Positions 16,078 to 20,316 of a stretch of 20,316 nt of DNA are shown here, piece after piece (the stretch's first letter is position 1; each line of letters starts with the position of its first letter). This DNA is from Chrysochromulina tobinii (lineage: Eukaryota > Haptophyta > Prymnesiales > Chrysochromulinaceae). Under the pieces are notes generated by a model that saw only the letters and a list, made by a program, of their open reading frames with translations, was not told the origin of the DNA and made no database searches. The DNA is taken from assembly GCA_001275005.1 (NCBI GenBank), contig JWZX01002731.1:1-20316 (forward strand). Direction: 5' to 3'. The position numbers were made by a program, and so were the translations under genes.

Positions 16078-16800
16078 TCACGCCTCCTCGCGAACCACCA
16101 CACGAAGGTCAGCTTCCTTACTGAACAGCCCAGCGCTTTCGACGGTGTCGCCATCGTCGAGCTGCTTCGCGCCCATCGCCAGAGAGATGCGCTCGAGAGG
16201 CACGCCCATGTGACGCGCCGCGACAGCTCGAAGGTCGGAGATCGTCGTCTTGCGCGTCACCTGGTGGCGCATGTAGCCCTTGTCGACGAACACCGAAAGT
16301 TGCCATTGCTGCGGGATCCTGGCGCGCTGATGGCCGCCGTCGAGTGGCATCTCAACGTCGAGGCCGGCGGGCAGCGGAGGGCAGCCGGGCTCCACGCGCT
16401 GCCACTCGTACGACGGCACAAAGGGAGCCACAGGCGGCACCTTGAGACTCCCCACGACGACTGACCACTCTCGCACCGTCCACGAGGTGACGATGCCGTT
16501 GAGAACGTACGGATCCGTCTCGGCGAAGCGCTCCGCGGCCGCTCCGGCGGTGAATATGAGCACGCCTCCATCCACGGGGTTCGCAAGCGCGCCGCCTAAC
16601 AGAAGCTCGCCGCGGTCGATAGAAGCTCTGGCGTGCCCGAGGTGGTTGGCGCGGTAGGGCTGACGCTTCTCGACCGCGTCGTCCACGTACTGGTAGAGGA
16701 GGAGATGGAGCGGGCGCACAGTCGGCGGTGCGCTCGAGCTCAAGGCGCGGGCGCGGGCAGCGGGTGTCGCCGAGAGCCGTAGCAAGCCTCTGAACAGCAT
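16078..16800 (-). CDS. YciI-like domain fused to a ubiquitin-like domain, probably mitochondrial
   Basis: This 240-residue protein has three parts. Residues 1-25 (MLFRGLLRLSATPAARARAL) are Arg/Ala/Leu/Ser-rich with no acidic residue, a mitochondrial-type presequence. Residues about 30-117 are a YciI-related domain, with RANHLGH, the GGAL strand, ETDPYVLNG and the final strand REWSVVVG; His53 and Asp96 match the conserved pair proposed as active-site residues in that family, whose reactions are mostly unknown. Residues about 166-237 look like a ubiquitin-like fold: QLSVFVDKGY, then TTISDLRAVAARHMGVPLE, ISLAMGAKQLDD and a last strand DLRVVVREEA. There is no terminal Gly-Gly, so it is unlikely to be a conjugated modifier. 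The ATG at 16800 is the natural start. The YciI call is solid; the ubiquitin-like call is good but from pattern only. Confidence 0.8.
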   Translation of the reverse strand: MLFRGLLRLSATPAARARALSSSAPPTVRPLHLLLYQYVDDAVEKRQPYRANHLGHARASIDRGELLLGGALANPVDGGVLIFTAGAAAERFAETDPYVLNGIVTSWTVREWSVVVGSLKVPPVAPFVPSYEWQRVEPGCPPLPAGLDVEMPLDGGHQRARIPQQWQLSVFVDKGYMRHQVTRKTTISDLRAVAARHMGVPLERISLAMGAKQLDDGDTVESAGLFSKEADLRVVVREEA

Positions 16801-17010
16801 GGAAAACTAGGATTCCAAATTCGAAAACCCCTGCACGGGTGCCTGTCACGAACTGGGCCGCTGCCGTGGCCACGGGCAGCCACGGGTCGCCTTGAATGTG
16901 TCCTGATGACGATTGCAATTCCAGTGTCGACAAATGTTCTCCGTCTCCATCGCAATGCGTGCACGGCGTTCTGCGATGGTGCGCAGCCCGCTCAGCTGCG
17001 CGGCGCAGAT
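16801..17010. promoter_or_regulatory. Short divergent promoter region
   Basis: Only 210 bases separate the ATGs of two oppositely transcribed genes, both with mitochondrial-type presequences, so both promoters and leaders must share this stretch. No defined box is recognised. An ATG in frame with the plus-strand gene at 16906 could move that start upstream, but its context is poorer (C at -3). Confidence 0.5.
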
Positions 17011-17520
17011 ATGCTGCGCACAGTCCATCAACACTGCTCACCGCTCTCGTATCTCGGCCCCGTGCAGGCGATCGCCCCTCGCCCCGCGGCCGTCTTCTCC
17101 CGCGGTTTGGCCGGGCCCGTCAGCGTGGCCGAGGTCAACCAGGAGGATGTTTACGGGCCATCGACGGTGGAGCGCACCGATACCATCATCGAGATGGGTG
17201 TGGCGTATGCGCCCGGCGTGCCCTCGCCCATGGAGGGCGCGCATAAGGTTGAGCCGATCGTCATTGATGGCCTCGTCGTGAAGACTGGAGGCAAGCAAAA
17301 CATCGGCCTTGGGGGGCCTGTGCAGTACATCAAGCTGAGCTCATGGTGAGCGCGCCCAACCGACCGCCAGCCTCCATGCCGACGAGCCCCTTGGCGCCGA
17401 TCCTCACACTCTCCCGCGTGTGCACGGCGCAGGGATCCGACGCCCATCACGTGCAATTACACGGGGCTGCAGTTTGTCTCGAAGAAGGCGCTCGATTACG
17501 CGGCGAAGCATAAGAATTAA
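17011..17520 (+). CDS. NDUFS6: NDUFS6-like complex I subunit with degenerate zinc site (two exons)
   Basis: Exons 17011-17345 and 17433-17520 join to 140 residues. Residues 1-35 (MLRTVHQHCSPLSYLG, later FSRGLA) form a mitochondrial-type presequence. The C-terminal half aligns without gaps to the zinc-binding end of NDUFS6, a small peripheral-arm subunit of NADH:ubiquinone oxidoreductase: PIVIDGLVVKTGG, LGGPVQYIKL and, after the intron, ITCNYTGLQFV. NDUFS6 normally binds zinc through C, H, C and C in the patterns CxG, GHP and CxYCGL. Here the equivalents are Thr92, Gly102, Cys119 and Thr122, so only one ligand remains. A Lys-rich tail (SKKALDYAAKHKN) replaces the usual His-rich end. Homology is judged from the motif pattern; a divergent paralogue is the main alternative. 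Confidence 0.72.
17346..17432 (+). other. Intron of the NDUFS6-like gene
   Basis: An 87-nt GT-AG intron with donor gtgagc and acceptor ggcgcag. Splicing after the second base of a Trp codon produces KLSSWDPTPITCNYTGL, restoring the family C-terminus. Without splicing the frame stops right after the donor (tgg tga). Confidence 0.88.
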
Positions 17521-18118
17521 GCGACGGATGGCACTCACCTATTTATATAGTGTAATTTGAGGGCGCCCCCGGTCGCCGTGCGAGCCTGCGAAGGCGGCCG
17601 CATCGTCATCGGACATCGCCGTCATCGCGTGGCCCGTGGGCTCCTCTTGGGGCTCCTGGGCAGCGGGGCCCCGGGGGGGGGGGTGCACAAACCAGCGAAA
17701 AACGAGCAGTTCGTACTAGTCCGCCGATTCGGGTAGCTCGTTCAGTTACAAATCTCTCTCTCGCCGATTCGCCGTGTAGTTGGTTATCGAAGTCCACACT
17801 GCGTGACTGCCGTCCTGGGGCAGGTCCTGGCCGGGCCGGTCCTGGCTCGGTCCTGGCCGCTGGCCCGTTCCTCCCTGGTCCCTGGTGCTCCGACCCGCGA
17901 AAGAAACCTCTTCGCTCTTGCCAAGCTCGATCACGAGTTTAGGAGTGTTGATGCAGCTCGAACCCAACTACAAATTTGTTCTTGAAGTGCTGTGAACCGA
18001 CACAGTCCTGTGAAGCGAAGCAAGCAAGCAAAAAAGCATGCTAGGCTTGCTGTGAAGCGAACGACGACAACGACGACAACCGCTCCCCGAAAGCGTCTCT
18101 TTTTTTTGAAAGGGCGTC
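17521..18118. other. Intergenic region upstream of tubulin tyrosine ligase
   Basis: The stretch holds a G/C homopolymer run (about 17667-17683), a cluster of gtcctggc-type repeats at 17815-17885, and repeats of tgtgaagcgaa with agcaagcaagca at 18008-18062. A cgacgacaa repeat and an eight-T run precede the ATG. I see no gene; these are probably promoter and leader sequence of the ligase gene. Confidence 0.45.
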
Positions 18119-19816
18119 ATGGACTCGCCCTTCGTCTCATTCAAACCGAAACCCGTCTCGCCCGATGGCGTCGCCCAACCTTACTTTGGAGCCGGCGACG
18201 TCGTCGAGCGGCGGCAGTGCGCGGAGGCCGCTCAGCCCGACGCGGCCTCGTCCCTCCCGATGGATGAGCGGCCCATCGTCACACGTGCGTCATACGATGA
18301 GGACCGGCCGATAGCGCCGCCGCGCGCCCCGTACGACGAGGACGGGCCGCTGCGCCCGCTCAACGTGGGTGCCCTCTCTAACGCGGAGGACGATGCCTCC
18401 CTCCCGCCGTCGTGCGCGAGCCGCTTCGGCGGCTACACGCTCGCCGCGCTCAACTTCAACGCGAAGCGCGTGCCCTTCTCGCCCTTTGACGAGGCCGTTG
18501 ACGGCAAGCTCGGATCCGTGTACACGCGTCTCACCGAGACGCTGCTCGCTCGTGGTGACTGGGAGCGCAAGGCCGCCTTGCGCAACAAGGCGACGGGAGA
18601 GATGAAGTTGCCTTCGACGTACAGCGTGTTGCTCGGCACAGCACAGGGCAAGGGCGTGCCGTGGGGTCGGCTCGGGTACGGCATCTGGCCGCCGCCGCTC
18701 GTCAACTACAACCGTGGCTTCGACATCCTCACGCGCAAGGGCAAGATGGCGGCGACGCTCGAGACTGCGCGAGTCGACTGCGCGGGCGAATGGCCGGCGG
18801 GCATGCCAGCCGAGCTCACGTGTGGCGCGGCGGTGCGCAGCACCGACAAATGGGAGCTTGCGCCCCAGAATTTCGTCTTCCACCCGTCCAAGGGCGACTC
18901 GAATCCGCTCTCGGCGCTGCGCTCGGCCTATGCGGCGTGCGCGGCCGCGGCCGAGGCGAGCGGCATGGGCAAGGCGGGCAGCCGTTGGATTCTCAAGCCC
19001 TCAGAAGGCGCGAAAGGGGAAGGCATCTTCATTGAGACGGAGCTCGAGGCGATCGAGGAGCACCTGCGCAAGCAGGAGGAGAAGGCGGGCGCCGGCGAGG
19101 CCGTCTCGTCCTGGGTCGTCCAGAAGTACATTCACAACCCGCTGCTGCTCAAGGCCGGCAATCGTAAGTTCGACATGCGCTGCTGGATCCTCGTCGACGC
19201 CAAGTTCAACATCCACCTGTACAAGCACGGCGTGCTGCGCGTCGCCGCGGCATCGTACAACGCAGACGACATCAAGGACATCCACTCGCACCTGACGAAC
19301 CACTGCATTGCGACCACGCATGCCGAGTATGGCAAGTATGAGGCGACGAATGAGCTCTTCTATGCCGCCTTCGACCAGGAGCTCATCGAGCGCTACCCTG
19401 AGCTCGCGGCCCAGGCCCGGGGCACACCCGCCAACGGCTCCGTGCTCGAGAGCGTCGTGCTCCCGCAGGTGCGCCGGCTGGTCGTGCAGAGCATGCTCGC
19501 GGCGCGTGAACGGCTCGCCTCTGACGGCGAGTATTACCAGCCGTTCCAGCTATACGGGTACGACTTCCTTGTGGACGCGGAGTTGCGCGTCTGGCTGTGC
19601 GAGATCAACGCCTCGCCCGCCGTCGCGGATGAGCTGCTGCCTGATTTGGTCAAGGCGCTCGTCCGGACCGCCATCGACCCGATCTGCCCGCCGTGCGTAG
19701 AGTTGATGGGAGCCGAGGCCTCCGCCCAATACGACGCCGAGGCGAGCGCGGCCGCCGAGCGCGGCGATGTTTTCGAGACGCTCTACACGAGCCCGCCCAA
19801 AGAAGAGACTCCCTAA
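18119..19816 (+). CDS. TTL: Tubulin--tyrosine ligase
   Basis: This intronless 565-residue protein matches true TTL, the ATP-dependent enzyme that re-adds Tyr to the C-terminus of detyrosinated alpha-tubulin. Matching segments run in order from about residue 130: GSVYTRLTETLLARGDWERK, PWGRLGYG, LVNYNRGFDILTRK, WILKPSEGAKGEGIFI (ATP-grasp, 290-305), WVVQKYIHNPLLL, RKFDMRCWILVD (349-360), HLTNHCI (391-397), FQLYGYDFLVDAELRVWL and CEINASPA (494-501, metal and ATP ligands Glu and Asn). TTL of animals is about 380 residues; the extra length is a disordered N-terminal region of about 125 residues with two YDED motifs and a short Ala/Glu tail. The ATG at 18119 follows a T-rich leader and is the first in frame. 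All ATP-grasp residues appear intact. Confidence 0.93.
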   Translation: MDSPFVSFKPKPVSPDGVAQPYFGAGDVVERRQCAEAAQPDAASSLPMDERPIVTRASYDEDRPIAPPRAPYDEDGPLRPLNVGALSNAEDDASLPPSCASRFGGYTLAALNFNAKRVPFSPFDEAVDGKLGSVYTRLTETLLARGDWERKAALRNKATGEMKLPSTYSVLLGTAQGKGVPWGRLGYGIWPPPLVNYNRGFDILTRKGKMAATLETARVDCAGEWPAGMPAELTCGAAVRSTDKWELAPQNFVFHPSKGDSNPLSALRSAYAACAAAAEASGMGKAGSRWILKPSEGAKGEGIFIETELEAIEEHLRKQEEKAGAGEAVSSWVVQKYIHNPLLLKAGNRKFDMRCWILVDAKFNIHLYKHGVLRVAAASYNADDIKDIHSHLTNHCIATTHAEYGKYEATNELFYAAFDQELIERYPELAAQARGTPANGSVLESVVLPQVRRLVVQSMLAARERLASDGEYYQPFQLYGYDFLVDAELRVWLCEINASPAVADELLPDLVKALVRTAIDPICPPCVELMGAEASAQYDAEASAAAERGDVFETLYTSPPKEETP

Positions 19817-20316
19817 GAGGCGCTCAAGGGCGGGCGGGTATTGCGCCGCACCGGGTGGCGTGTGGGGAAAAGGCACGCTGCCGTCGCGGCGCAGTGGACT
19901 CGCCCTGCCTGCTCAGCGCTTAGGCTCACGCCGCGCGCGCAGACCACGCGCAGACGAGACTCAGCTCAGGGGCATATAGCGCGTGTCAAGCAAGGGGTCG
20001 ACGCTGTGGGCTGGTGGGCTCGTGGGTCTCCCAGAAGGCGCCTTCTCGGCGCTCCACTCGAGTTCACAGAGCGAGCATCTGTCTCCTGGGGGCGTCGGCC
20101 GGACCGACGCGGCACCCTCCGGCAGAACGCACGCGCTGCGCCGAGTTGCGAATAGCCTTGTGAAAGCCGTGTGTTTGCCTCGAGTCCCGCTGCCATCATT
20201 GTGTTCTAAATCATGTTCCGCGCGCTTGTGCGACTGGGCTCCTCGGGTAGAGGGGAGCCAGCCGGTAAGAGCCTGCCTGAGGGGGACCTCGGAGGCATAG
20301 AGGTCGTTGAGTCCCG
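19817..20316. other. Region downstream of tubulin tyrosine ligase
   Basis: The last 500 bases should begin with the ligase 3' untranslated region. Short open frames occur but none shows a domain, a good start context or a plausible composition. No repeat, RNA gene or poly(A) hexamer stood out. Confidence 0.4.

Noticed and set aside
17346-17432. Frameshift or pseudogene in the NDUFS6-like gene
   Set aside because: The apparent early stop is resolved by a well-formed GT-AG intron that restores the conserved C-terminus.
19983-20300. Open frame at the right end of the window
   Set aside because: Composition is atypical, there is no domain and no good start context.

Overview
The window looks like nuclear DNA of a GC-rich unicellular alga or similar protist. 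The genes are eukaryotic (a splicing factor, tubulin tyrosine ligase, a complex I subunit, ankyrin-repeat proteins). Two neighbouring genes have well-supported short GT-AG introns of about 85-290 nt, a third has one intron, and several proteins carry mitochondrial-type presequences. The low-complexity, duplication-rich proteins and compact layout fit a haptophyte best, but that placement is inference and a pelagophyte or another flagellate is possible. Genuine tubulin tyrosine ligase argues for a microtubule-rich, probably flagellated cell.

Layout. 151-951 (+) is an ankyrin-repeat protein. It converges with 1487-3754 (-), a 755-residue low-complexity protein built from many in-frame tandem duplications. 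On the same strand follow 3897-5000 (-), the pre-mRNA splicing factor PRP18; 5425-7002 (-), a protein O-fucosyltransferase-like enzyme; and 7314-8117 (-), a second ankyrin-repeat protein. A gene-free stretch of about 750 bases separates these from a plus-strand block: 8870-9932, a TspO-related tryptophan-rich membrane protein with one intron; 10084-12087, a four-exon PLP-dependent trans-sulfuration-type enzyme with a likely mitochondrial presequence; 12617-13966, a GDS-motif (SGNH/PC-esterase-like) protein; and 14540-15985, an unrecognised protein with acidic and Gly-rich tracts. Then comes a head-to-head pair of probable mitochondrial proteins: 16078-16800 (-), a YciI domain fused to a ubiquitin-like domain, and 17011-17520 (+), a two-exon NDUFS6-like subunit that has lost most of its zinc ligands. 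18119-19816 (+) is an intronless tubulin tyrosine ligase.

The genes do not form a pathway; this is ordinary mixed eukaryotic gene content. The most unusual signal is a short repeated element present three times. Its core contains a gcatgct motif and ends in a pyrimidine-rich 'ctc..catcag' acceptor-like stretch, and each copy lies between direct repeats of host sequence of about 26-35 nt. One copy is exactly intron 2 of the PLP enzyme: the left repeat starts at the first intron base and the right repeat at the first base of the next exon. The other two lie in reverse orientation, in frame, inside the 755-residue ORF, where they add the peptide LM(R/K)EAISMQS. This architecture resembles intron-generating (introner-like) insertions and deserves a genome-wide search.
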